Under the pieces are notes generated by a model that did not search any database, had not been told where the DNA came from, and worked only from the letters and a program-made list of their open reading frames with translations. A DNA stretch of 30,019 nucleotides, from the NCBI RefSeq assembly GCF_035605935.1, contig NZ_DATNGK010000325.1, positions 1 through 30,019 on the forward strand, written 5' to 3'. This document shows positions 22,213-30,019 of this stretch, piece after piece. The stretch's first letter is position 1. Each line of letters begins with the position of its first letter. Origin of the DNA: Actinocrinis sp035605935. Lineage in GTDB: Bacteria; Actinomycetota; Actinomycetes; Streptomycetales; Catenulisporaceae. The translations under genes were made by a program, and so were the position numbers.

Positions 22213-23846
22213 GAGCCCGCCCCCTCCCGGTCCTGGCCCGCGGTCCCTGATGACGCCGTGTCTGACGCCGTCGCTGCTGACGCCGCGTCATCAGACGCGC
22301 CGTCGGACGCCGCGTCGCGCGAGTGCGCCGTGGTCGACGCCGCACCACCATCGGTGATGCCGGCCATCAGCAGGCCGATCTCCTCACGCGAGGTGTCCGG
22401 CGGCACCACGCCGACGATCTTGCCGCGGTACATCACCGCGACCTTGTCGGCCAGCGCGAGCACCTCGTCCAGCTCGGTGGACACGATGACCACCGGTCGG
22501 CCCTGGTCCCGTTCGGCGACGATCCGCTTGTGGATGAACTCCTGCGCGCCGACGTCCACGCCGCGGGTCGGCTGCGAGGCGACCAGCAGTCGCAGCGGCC
22601 GGGACATCTCCCGCGCGACGACCACCTTCTGCTGATTGCCGCCGGACAGGTTGCCGGCCAGGACGCTGTGGTCGGGCGGCCGGATGTCGAACTCCTCGAT
22701 CCGCGTCTTGGCGTTGTGCTCGATCGCGGTCAAGTCGAGGGAGAACGCTCCCGCGAAGGACTCGGACTTGTACAGGTCCAGCACCAGGTTCTCAGCGACG
22801 GTGAAGCCCGCGACCAGGCCGTCGTGGGAGCGGTCCTCCGGGATGAAACCGACGCCGGCGTCCAGAGTCTGCCGCGGACTGCGGCCGACCAGTTGCCTGC
22901 CGTCCAGGATGATCGAACCGGCCTGCACCGGCACCAGGCCGAGGATCGCCTGCGCGAGCTCGGACTGGCCGTTGCCGTCCACGCCCGCGATGCCGAGGAC
23001 CTCTCCCGCCCGCACCGAGAAGGAGACGTCGTCCACGGCCCGGTTGCCGTGCTGGTCCAACACCGTCAGTCCGCTGACATCGAAGGCGGGCTCCCCAGGC
23101 TCGGCCGGCTGCTTGTCCACGACCAGCCGCACCGCGCGGCCGACCATCAGTGAGGCCAGCTCCTGCTCGGTCATCTGCGGGGTAGCGGTGCCGACTACGC
23201 GACCGCGGCGGATCACGGTGATCCGGTCGGCGATCGCGCGGACCTCCTTGAGCTTGTGCGTGATGAACACGATGGACTTGCCGGCCTCGCGCAGTGCGTT
23301 CATGACCGAGAACAGCTCCTCGATCTCCTGCGGAGTGAGCACCGCGGTGGGCTCGTCGAGGATGAGCACCTGGGCTTCGCGCACCAGGGCCTTGACGATC
23401 TCGACCCGCTGCTGCACGCCCACCGGCAGGTCTTCGATCCGGGCGTCCGGGTTGATCGGCAGGCCGTAGCGCTCGGAGACCTCCCGCACGTGCTTTCGGG
23501 CTTTGCGCCGATCCAGCCAGCCCGCCGGCCCAGTGTCCTCGTCCCCGAGGACCACGTTCTCCGCGACCGTGAATACGGGCACGAGCATGAAGTGCTGGTG
23601 CACCATGCCGATCCCGGCGGCGATCGCGTCGCGCGGTCCGTGGAACTCCTTCGCCTCACCGTCCACCAGGATCTCGCCCTCGTCCGGGCGGTAAAGCCCG
23701 TAGAGCACGTTCACCAGGGTGGATTTGCCCGCGCCGTTCTCGCCGAGCAGGCAGTGGATCTCACCCGGCTCGACGACCAGATCGATCCGGTCGTTGGCGA
23801 CCAGCGATCCGAAGCGCTTGGTGATCCCACGCAGTTCCAGGCGCAC
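22209..23846 (-). CDS. Nucleoside ABC transporter ATP-binding protein (two ATPase domains)
   Basis: The 545-residue protein holds two fused ABC ATPase domains, as in sugar and nucleoside importers (NupO/YufO, RbsA-like). Domain 1 has Walker A GENGAGKS (35-42), signature LPVGVQQRVEI, Walker B LILDEPTAV and the switch His in FITHK. Domain 2 has a degenerate Walker A (GVDGNGQSELA), signature LSGGNQQKVVV and the Walker B position LLVASQPTRGVD, where Ser-Gln replaces Asp-Glu. Domain 2 is thus probably inactive or weak, the common asymmetry in this family. After about residue 500 an Ala/Ser/Asp-rich low-complexity tail of about 45 residues is added, encoded by irregular GACGCC-type repeats. The start is GTG 23844-23846. 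A hairpin separates it from the lipoprotein gene. Confidence 0.92.
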   Translation of the reverse strand: MRLELRGITKRFGSLVANDRIDLVVEPGEIHCLLGENGAGKSTLVNVLYGLYRPDEGEILVDGEAKEFHGPRDAIAAGIGMVHQHFMLVPVFTVAENVVLGDEDTGPAGWLDRRKARKHVREVSERYGLPINPDARIEDLPVGVQQRVEIVKALVREAQVLILDEPTAVLTPQEIEELFSVMNALREAGKSIVFITHKLKEVRAIADRITVIRRGRVVGTATPQMTEQELASLMVGRAVRLVVDKQPAEPGEPAFDVSGLTVLDQHGNRAVDDVSFSVRAGEVLGIAGVDGNGQSELAQAILGLVPVQAGSIILDGRQLVGRSPRQTLDAGVGFIPEDRSHDGLVAGFTVAENLVLDLYKSESFAGAFSLDLTAIEHNAKTRIEEFDIRPPDHSVLAGNLSGGNQQKVVVAREMSRPLRLLVASQPTRGVDVGAQEFIHKRIVAERDQGRPVVIVSTELDEVLALADKVAVMYRGKIVGVVPPDTSREEIGLLMAGITDGGAASTTAHSRDAASDGASDDAASAATASDTASSGTAGQDREGAGS

Positions 23847-23948
23847 CCTCGGACCCTTCCGTACGTAGCAGTATGGACACCTTAATTCCCCACCTGGCCT
23901 GCGTCGTACTGGGCCGGGTCAGTGCGGTTCGTCGAGGTGCAAGCCTGA

Positions 23949-23988
23949 GGGCGCGCCCGGCCGCGGTAGCCGCCGGCCGGACGCGCCC
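23949..23988 (-). terminator. Intercistronic hairpin between lipoprotein and ATPase genes
   Basis: GGGCGCG-C-CCGGCCG (23949-23963) pairs with CGGCCGG-A-CGCGCCC (23974-23988), 14 of 15 pairs, with a loop of 10 nt that may pair further. No U tract. It lies 20 nt after the lipoprotein stop and about 100 nt before the ATPase start. Such hairpins often stop part of the transcripts or protect the upstream mRNA, giving more binding protein than transporter. Confidence 0.65.
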
Positions 23989-24007
23989 CGTGCCCGTCGG
24001 TGCCTGC

Positions 24008-25099
24008 TCAGCCGGTGGGCTGGGCCTTGGACTTGATGGTGATCGTGCCGCTGATGATGCCCTGCTTGACCGTGTCGAGCTCGGCGGTCAGCGAAGCCGG
24101 GATCTTGCCGTCGAAGTTGTGGAAGGGCGCCAGGCCGGTACCGCCGTTGGCCAGGGTGCCGACGTACGAGGTCGCGCTGAAGTTACCGCTCGAGGAGTCC
24201 TCGACGGCCTTGGTCACCGCGTCGGAGATGCCCTTGAGCACCGAGGTGATCAACACGCTGGCGTACTGCGGCGCGGCGGTGAAGCCGTCGGTGTCGACCC
24301 AGATGGCGTTCATCGCGCCGTTGGACTGCTGGGCCTGGGCCAGCGCGCCGAGGCCGGTGCCGCCGGCGACCGGGAAGACGATGTCCGCGCCCTGGCTCTG
24401 GAAGCCCTGGGTCAGCTGCTTGCCGACGTTCTGGTCGGTGAAGGACTGGGCGAAGGAGCCCTGCTGGGTGGTCTCGTTCCAGCCGAGCACCTGGACGTGC
24501 GTGCCGTGCTTGGAGTTGTAGTACTGCACGCCCTCCCAGAAGCCGTCCATGTAGACGGTGACGGGGGCGATGTTCAGACCGCCGAAGGTGGCGACCTTGC
24601 CGGACTTGCTGTAGCCGGCCGCCAGGTAGCCGCCGAGGAAGGCGCCCTGCGCGGTGTTGAACTGCAGACCCTTGACATTCGGGGGCACCGAGCCGGAGTC
24701 CACGATCGCGTAGTCCTGGCTGGTGTGCGTCTTGGCGGAGGCGCCGGTCGCGTCGGCCATCAGGCCGCCGACGGTGACGATCAACTTGCAGTTCTTGGTG
24801 AGCAGCGACGAGATGTTCGAGGCGTACTGGTTCGCCGTCGTCGACTGCACGTAGGAGACGGTCGCCTTGCCGTCCGACTGCGCCTTCTGCATGCCGGCCC
24901 AAGCCGCCGAGTTGAACGAGTGGTCATCGATGCCGCCGGTGTCGGTGACCATACATGCCGTGAAGCTGCTCCCGGCCGAACCGGCGCTCGCGCTGGCGCC
25001 CGCGCTCGAACCGGAATTCGTGCTCACCGGCTTGGATCCACAGGCCGCGGCGGCCAATCCGACCACCGCTAGCGCCGCAACCAACTTGCTTTGCTTCAC
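24008..25099 (-). CDS. BMP-family nucleoside-binding lipoprotein
   Basis: The 363-residue protein is a periplasmic-type binding protein of the Bmp/Med/PnrA family, the substrate receptor of nucleoside ABC importers. A lipoprotein signal peptide ends in LAAAAC with Cys20 lipidated. A Ser/Gly/Ala linker follows, then the family start VTDTGGIDDHSFNSAAWAGM, the first lobe ending around DYAIVDSG, QFNTAQGAFLGGYLAAG, ATFGGLNIAPVTVYMDGFWEGV, and AGGTGLGALAQAQ with IWVDTDGF. The start is GTG 25097-25099 with a strong GGGAGG (25105-25110, minus strand) 5 nt upstream, the best ribosome binding site in the operon. It is the first gene of the uptake and salvage operon. Purine versus pyrimidine preference cannot be read from the sequence. 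Confidence 0.93.
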   Translation of the reverse strand: MKQSKLVAALAVVGLAAAACGSKPVSTNSGSSAGASASAGSAGSSFTACMVTDTGGIDDHSFNSAAWAGMQKAQSDGKATVSYVQSTTANQYASNISSLLTKNCKLIVTVGGLMADATGASAKTHTSQDYAIVDSGSVPPNVKGLQFNTAQGAFLGGYLAAGYSKSGKVATFGGLNIAPVTVYMDGFWEGVQYYNSKHGTHVQVLGWNETTQQGSFAQSFTDQNVGKQLTQGFQSQGADIVFPVAGGTGLGALAQAQQSNGAMNAIWVDTDGFTAAPQYASVLITSVLKGISDAVTKAVEDSSSGNFSATSYVGTLANGGTGLAPFHNFDGKIPASLTAELDTVKQGIISGTITIKSKAQPTG

Positions 25100-25435
25100 C
25101 GAAACCTCCCGAAGACAAGAACTGCGGCGCTGTCCGGCCGATCAAGCGAGAATAATTCGCGGCGACCGGGCTTCCCGACGAGTTCTTTCCCACTGCGCGG
25201 AACGCAACGGCTCCGGTTGGAACCCGAGATGAAACCGTGATGCGGCGGTCGCGGCCATGCCGTCAGCATCGCCCAAAGGCAGGGTGTTAGCACTCCCGGT
25301 GACTGTAAACGGGCGAACCCCGCTGCTGTCGTCGCGCGGCTCGCGCAGCCGCGCCCGCGCCTCGGTCGCGCAATGCCTCAGCGCCGGCGCCGCGGTCCCA
25401 GTGCCTCGGTCCCAGTGCCTCAGCGCCTCAGCGCC
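25100..25435. other. 336-bp intergenic region upstream of the lipoprotein gene
   Basis: This non-coding stretch separates the amidohydrolase stop from the start of the nucleoside operon. It holds the strong ribosome binding site (25105-25110), a hairpin (25334-25354) and short tandem repeats (25394-25436). On the minus strand TATTCT (about 25150) could be a -10 element but no -35 fits. I see no riboswitch or clear operator. Confidence 0.5.
25334..25354 (-). terminator. Hairpin downstream of the amidohydrolase gene
   Basis: A perfect 8-bp stem GCGCGGCT / AGCCGCGC has a 5-nt loop, about 80 nt after the amidohydrolase stop. No U tract. It may separate the amidohydrolase transcript from the nucleoside operon. 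Confidence 0.45.
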
Positions 25436-25436
25436 T
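25394..25436. repeat. Two adjacent short tandem repeats
   Basis: GGTCCCAGTGCCTC occurs twice in tandem (25394-25407, 25408-25421). It is followed by two copies of CAGCGCCT (25421-25428, 25429-25436), the last touching the stop codon of the amidohydrolase. A related TGCCTCAGCGCC lies just upstream near 25374. Probably slippage products. Confidence 0.8.
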
Positions 25437-26752
25437 TAGACCGCGGCGAGATTGGCGGCGAGCGCCGCCTCCGCCAAGAAGCGCACGCCGACCGGGATGG
25501 CTGCCTCGTCGGCGTGGAAGGTCGGCTGGTGCAAGTCGCGCGGAGTCGGGTCACCGGGCGTACGCACGCCGAGCCGGGCCATCGCGCCGGGAATCTGCTG
25601 GAGGTACCAGGAGAAGTCCTCGCCGCCCATGGACTGCTCGACCGGCACGATGCCCTCGCTGCCGGCACCGCCCGGAGCCGCCATCACCCGGTGCGCGGCC
25701 TCCCGCATCAGCTCGACCACATGCTCGTCGTTGACCACGGGAGGCACGCCGCGCACGTATTCCAGCTCGGTTTTTGCCCCGTAGATCGCGGCGATCGAAT
25801 CGACCAGTTCCAGGATCAGGTCCGGAGCCAGGCTCCAGGCCCGCTGGTCCATCGCGCGCAGCGTCCCGCGCACCTCGCCGAACTGCGGGATCGCGTTCGC
25901 CGCGTTGCCCGCGTTGATCGCGCCCCACACCAGCGAGACCCCGGCGCGCGGGTCCATCCGGCGGGAGAGGGCCGCGGGCAGCTCGGTGACGAGCGCGGCC
26001 AGCGCATAGACCAGATCCACCGTCAGCTGCGGGCGGGCGGTGTGGCCGCCAGGGCCGGACAGGCGCAGGGTGAGCGTGTCGCAGGCGGCGGTCAGCGCGC
26101 CGGATCGTAGACCGATCTTTCCCGCGTCCACCTTCGGGTCGCAGTGCACGCCGATGATCGAGCCGACTCCGTCGAGCGCCCCGGCCTCGACCATGTCGAT
26201 CGCGCCGCCGGGCAGCAGTTCCTCGGCCGGCTGGAAGATCAGCCGCACCGGGCGGGTCAGCCGCCCGGCCTGAGCCTCCTCGGCCAGGAAGAGCCCGGCG
26301 CCGAGTACGGTCGTGGTGTGCACGTCGTGCCCGCAGGCATGTGAGACGCCCTCGATCACGGATCGAAAGGGCAGCTCGCTCGCCTCCTGAATGGGCAGCG
26401 CGTCGATATCGGCACGCAGCGCGAACCGGCCGCGTGGGTGCGTCCTGTATGAATGTGCGGAGGGCGATTGTTCGCCGGCCGCGAGTGCCGACTCTTCAAA
26501 CACCGGATCGATATCGCAGATGACCCCGCTGCCGAGGGGCAGGACCTTCGGCGCGAGGCCGGCCGCCTGCAGCGCCCCGACGATCAACCCGGTGGTGCGC
26601 AACTCGCGACGGCCGAGTTCCGGATGCGAGTGCATGTCGCGCCGAAACCGGATCAGCTCGGGCTCCCGCCGGCCCAGGAACGCGGAGAGCCGCGACGACG
26701 CGGCGTCATCGGCGGCTCGGTCCTGGCTCTCCGGCGGAAGACTTAAGTTCAT
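25436..26752 (-). CDS. M20-family amidohydrolase (AmiA/HipO-like)
   Basis: The 438-residue metallohydrolase belongs to the M20D group that cleaves N-acyl amino acids and related amides. Metal and catalytic motifs are RRDMHSHPELG (38-47), ALRADIDALPI (111-121), HACGHDVHTT (138-147), FQPAEE (173-178) and GGEDFSWYL near residue 390. The dimerisation domain (about 200-320) includes the GPGGHTARP histidine. An insertion of about 25 residues (82-107, with SPSAHSYRTHPRG) interrupts the first strand region and looks lineage-specific. ATG 26750-26752 has AGGGG directly upstream on its own strand. Codon 3 is the rare TTA. Related amidohydrolase genes (amiA1, amiB1) also lie near deoD and lpdA in M. tuberculosis. 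The substrate is unknown. Confidence 0.88.
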   Translation of the reverse strand: MNLSLPPESQDRAADDAASSRLSAFLGRREPELIRFRRDMHSHPELGRRELRTTGLIVGALQAAGLAPKVLPLGSGVICDIDPVFEESALAAGEQSPSAHSYRTHPRGRFALRADIDALPIQEASELPFRSVIEGVSHACGHDVHTTTVLGAGLFLAEEAQAGRLTRPVRLIFQPAEELLPGGAIDMVEAGALDGVGSIIGVHCDPKVDAGKIGLRSGALTAACDTLTLRLSGPGGHTARPQLTVDLVYALAALVTELPAALSRRMDPRAGVSLVWGAINAGNAANAIPQFGEVRGTLRAMDQRAWSLAPDLILELVDSIAAIYGAKTELEYVRGVPPVVNDEHVVELMREAAHRVMAAPGGAGSEGIVPVEQSMGGEDFSWYLQQIPGAMARLGVRTPGDPTPRDLHQPTFHADEAAIPVGVRFLAEAALAANLAAV

Positions 26753-26762
26753 TCCCCTACGG

Positions 26763-26892
26763 TAGTCCGTCTAATCCTGGGAATCCCAGTAGTTTCGCCA
26801 TATGGGAACTTGAAGTTGACCAAGATGACACTTAAGGGCTATAGCCCACAGCACGTGCGGACTAGATCGCAGGTTGCAGTCAAACGGACTAG
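26763..26892. promoter_or_regulatory. Palindrome-rich region upstream of the amidohydrolase gene
   Basis: Three short palindromes lie here: CTGGGA-A-TCCCAG (26777-26789), AACTT-G-AAGTT (26807-26817) and GGGCTATAGCCC (26836-26847). The heptamer CGGACTA occurs three times, at 26763-26769 (inverted), 26858-26864 and 26885-26891. On the plus strand TTGACC (26816-26821) and TATAGC (26840-26845), 18 bp apart, resemble a housekeeping promoter pointing into the 3' end of the mutase gene. Amidohydrolase transcription on the minus strand must also start here. Confidence 0.4.
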
Positions 26893-26935
26893 CGAAAAGG
26901 CCGTACATAATGCTCACCGCCGCCGCAACGCCCTG

Positions 26936-28543
<1,608 letters not shown>

Positions 28544-28829
28544 GTTGATACCTCGCGCAGTCGGAAGTCGTGGGGTCCGCACCCGTTCGGGTTGCAGCCT
28601 CTGCATCGAAGTATTGCGGATCGCTCAGCACCCGCACACCCCTGTTGTCGCGCGAATCACACCCCAGTACCGTCCACGCCTGAGGTGAATTGTCCGTATT
28701 GTCGGATGCGAGATCGCTCACAGTGGCCCCTTTAGTGGCGAATTCAGGGGGAGCCGCCTGCTTAACCTGTGCGTAGACAGGCAGGATCACTCCGCCTGAG
28801 CGACAACCGGAAAGGGCCGGGCAACGCCC
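28544..28829. promoter_or_regulatory. Divergent region between the mutase gene and sdhC
   Basis: These 286 bp must hold promoters for both directions. ATTGTC is repeated at 28689-28694 and 28698-28703. A small hairpin CCTGT-gcgtag-ACAGG (28766-28781) lies in the probable sdhC leader. I looked for a Rex-type site (TTGTGAAN4TTCACAA) and did not find one. No assignable promoter was recognised. Confidence 0.35.
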
Positions 28830-29315
28830 ATGGCTATAACCACGCCTAAGGTCGGCACCAGCGACACCCAAGGCACCCCGCCTGGGCGTAACGCACCCGC
28901 CTCCGGCAGCCCCGCCGAGACCTCTGGCCGTAAAGGTAGACGCGGCACGCTGTACCGCGGCCGCGAGGGGATGTGGAGCTGGGTGGCGCACCGGATCACC
29001 GGCGTGCTGATCTTCTTCTTCCTGTTCGCTCATGTGCTCGACACCGCGCTGGTCCGGGTCTCGAAGTCGTCGTACAACACGGTCATCGGCAGCTACAAGA
29101 ACCCGATCACTAACTTCTTGGAGTACGGGCTGACCGCGGCGATCGTCTTCCACGCCTTCAACGGGCTGCGCATCATCGCGGTCGACTTCTGGGCGAAGGG
29201 ACCGCGCTACCAGCGGCGGATGCTCTGGATCGTGGTCGGTGTCTGGATCGCCCTCATGGCCGGAATGCTCTACCCGATCACCGCCCACTCCTGGCACACC
29301 ATCTTCGGGAAGTAG
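28830..29315 (+). CDS. sdhC: Succinate dehydrogenase cytochrome b subunit
   Basis: The 161-residue membrane anchor of respiratory complex II has three helices at about 52-74, 97-118 and 132-152. The actinobacterial signature GTLYRGREGMWSWVAHRITGVLIFFFLFAHVLDTALV is split around residues 39-75, with His54 and His68; His108 in IVFHAFNGLR is the likely haem ligand. The N terminus is about 39 residues longer than I recall for Streptomyces SdhC and is Pro/Gly/Ser-rich. ATG 28830 has AAAGGG upstream; no internal ATG or GTG would start at the conserved GTLYRG. sdhD follows after 9 nt and sdhA after that, so the set is an operon feeding electrons from succinate to menaquinone. Confidence 0.92.
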   Translation: MAITTPKVGTSDTQGTPPGRNAPASGSPAETSGRKGRRGTLYRGREGMWSWVAHRITGVLIFFFLFAHVLDTALVRVSKSSYNTVIGSYKNPITNFLEYGLTAAIVFHAFNGLRIIAVDFWAKGPRYQRRMLWIVVGVWIALMAGMLYPITAHSWHTIFGK

Positions 29316-29324
29316 GCCCACGCC

Positions 29325-29795
29325 ATGTCCATTCCCGCGTCCACATCCGCCGCCGCCTCCCCCGCGATCGAAGCGCCCCGCTCGCCGCACACCGCCGGCA
29401 GCCCGCGACTGCGCAGCCGCCGTACGCCGCGCGCCACCCGCACCAACTTCGAGCTCTACAGCTGGCTGTTCATGCGGTTCTCCGGCCTGCTGCTGACCTT
29501 CCTGGTGCTCGGCCACCTGTTCATCATGCTCGTGCTCGACGGCGGCGTGGAGAAGATCGACTTCGCCTTCGTGGCCGGCCGCTGGGCCTCGCCGTTCTGG
29601 CAGGTCTGGGATCTGCTCACGCTCTGGCTGGCCACCCTGCACGGCGTCAACGGCCTGCGCACGGTCGTCAACGACTACGCCGAGCGTGATGGCACCCGGC
29701 TCGCCCTCAAGGCGCTGCTGTACACCGCGGCGCTGCTGATGATCTTCCTCGGCAGCCTGGTCATTTTCACCTTCACCCCGAACATCAAGGCCTAA
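29325..29795 (+). CDS. sdhD: Succinate dehydrogenase hydrophobic anchor subunit
   Basis: The 156-residue second membrane anchor of complex II has helices at about 52-72, 92-112 and 129-150. RFSGLLLTFLVLGHLF (51-66) and the histidine of LATLHGVNGLR (His106) are typical of the actinobacterial subunit. The first 40 residues are Ser/Ala/Pro/Arg-rich and longer than needed for the fold. Spacing to sdhC (9 nt) and to sdhA (11 nt) fits one transcript. Confidence 0.92.
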   Translation: MSIPASTSAAASPAIEAPRSPHTAGSPRLRSRRTPRATRTNFELYSWLFMRFSGLLLTFLVLGHLFIMLVLDGGVEKIDFAFVAGRWASPFWQVWDLLTLWLATLHGVNGLRTVVNDYAERDGTRLALKALLYTAALLMIFLGSLVIFTFTPNIKA

Positions 29796-29806
29796 GGGCG
29801 CGCACG

Positions 29807-30019
29807 ATGGCGATCAATACGCACACTTACGACACGGTCATCGTCGGCGCGGGCGGGGCAGGCATGCGCGCGGCCCTCGAAGCAGGTACGCGGTCGCGCA
29901 CTGCGGTACTCACCAAGCTGTACCCGACCCGGTCACACACCGGCGCAGCGCAAGGCGGCATGTGCGCGGCTCTGGCCAACGTCGAGGACGACAACTGGGA
30001 GTGGCACACCTTCGACACG
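29807..30019 (+). CDS. sdhA: Succinate dehydrogenase flavoprotein subunit (3' truncated by window end)
   Basis: Only the first 71 residues are present. They begin MAINTHTYDTVIVGAGGAG, the dinucleotide-binding fold for FAD (GAGGAGMRAALEAG at 14-27). The segment TRSHTGAAQGGMCAAL carries His44, which corresponds to the histidine that binds FAD covalently in SdhA. ATG 29807 has AAGGGC about 9 nt upstream and follows sdhD by 11 nt. The frame remains open at the right edge. The fuller protein would oxidise succinate to fumarate; the iron-sulfur subunit sdhB is expected just beyond the window. Confidence 0.93.
   Translation, partial: MAINTHTYDTVIVGAGGAGMRAALEAGTRSRTAVLTKLYPTRSHTGAAQGGMCAALANVEDDNWEWHTFDT

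Noticed and set aside
25287..25295. TTAGCACTC, identical to half of a CIRCE (HrcA) element
   Set aside because: The second half after 9 bp (GTAAACGGG) does not match GAGTGCTAA, and the nearby genes are not chaperone genes.
28544..28829. Possible Rex (redox) operator before sdhC
   Set aside because: No sequence close to TTGTGAA-N4-TTCACAA was found in the region.

Overview
The window is about 30 kb of GC-rich DNA with dense genes, frequent GTG starts, and ATGA or GTGA overlaps between genes. The gene content and order look actinobacterial. From memory, the order matches the Streptomyces coelicolor region running from accA2/lpdA through deoC, sigQ-afsQ1-afsQ2-afsQ3, add-deoA-cdd and a BMP-type ABC transporter to sdhCDA, and it partly matches the lpdA-deoD-pmmB / add-deoA-cdd-sdhCDAB block of Mycobacterium tuberculosis. 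A Streptomyces relative such as a Catenulispora or Actinospica type organism is plausible, but the genus cannot be fixed from the sequence alone. I saw no insertion sequences, phage genes, CRISPR arrays, tRNAs or rRNAs. This is conserved core chromosome, not an island.

Layout, left to right. (1) 1-522: the biotin-carrier end of an acyl-CoA carboxylase alpha subunit and a convergent hairpin, facing an LpdA-type flavoprotein (523-1929, minus). (2) 2146-6095, plus: a major facilitator transporter, purine nucleoside phosphorylase and a phosphohexomutase-family mutase, probably one operon. (3) 6103-6948, minus: a membrane protein with a possible PH-like domain. (4) 7147-10820, plus: deoC followed by a full aldehyde dehydrogenase and a truncated, catalytically dead one. 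(5) 10990-13598, minus: a secreted protein, a four-helix membrane protein with a disordered Q/G/P-rich tail, and a SigQ-like sigma factor. (6) 13854-16712, plus: an AfsQ1-AfsQ2-AfsQ3 type two-component system and lipoprotein. (7) 16796-25099, minus: a nucleoside uptake and salvage operon read in the order lipoprotein, ATPase, two permeases, cdd, deoA, add. (8) 25436-26752, minus: an M20 amidohydrolase. (9) 26936-28543, minus: a methylmalonyl-CoA mutase catalytic subunit without a B12 domain. (10) 28830-30019, plus: sdhC, sdhD and the start of sdhA.

The main theme is nucleoside catabolism. The ABC system would import nucleosides. Add and Cdd deaminate adenosine and cytidine. PNP and DeoA release bases by phosphorolysis. 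The mutase probably turns pentose-1-phosphate into pentose-5-phosphate. DeoC cleaves deoxyribose-5-phosphate to glyceraldehyde-3-phosphate and acetaldehyde, and the aldehyde dehydrogenase pair may oxidise the acetaldehyde. The sdh genes and the mutase connect to the TCA cycle and propionyl-CoA metabolism. The AfsQ/SigQ signalling block sits in the middle.

The most interesting items are the full plus dead aldehyde dehydrogenase pair, which resembles a split ALDH16 protein whose dead half carries a histone-like lysine/alanine tail; several repeat-rich candidate operators (upstream of the transporter, deoC, the AfsQ/SigQ intergenic region and the amidohydrolase); and the B12-domainless mutase that keeps methylmalonyl-type active-site residues.
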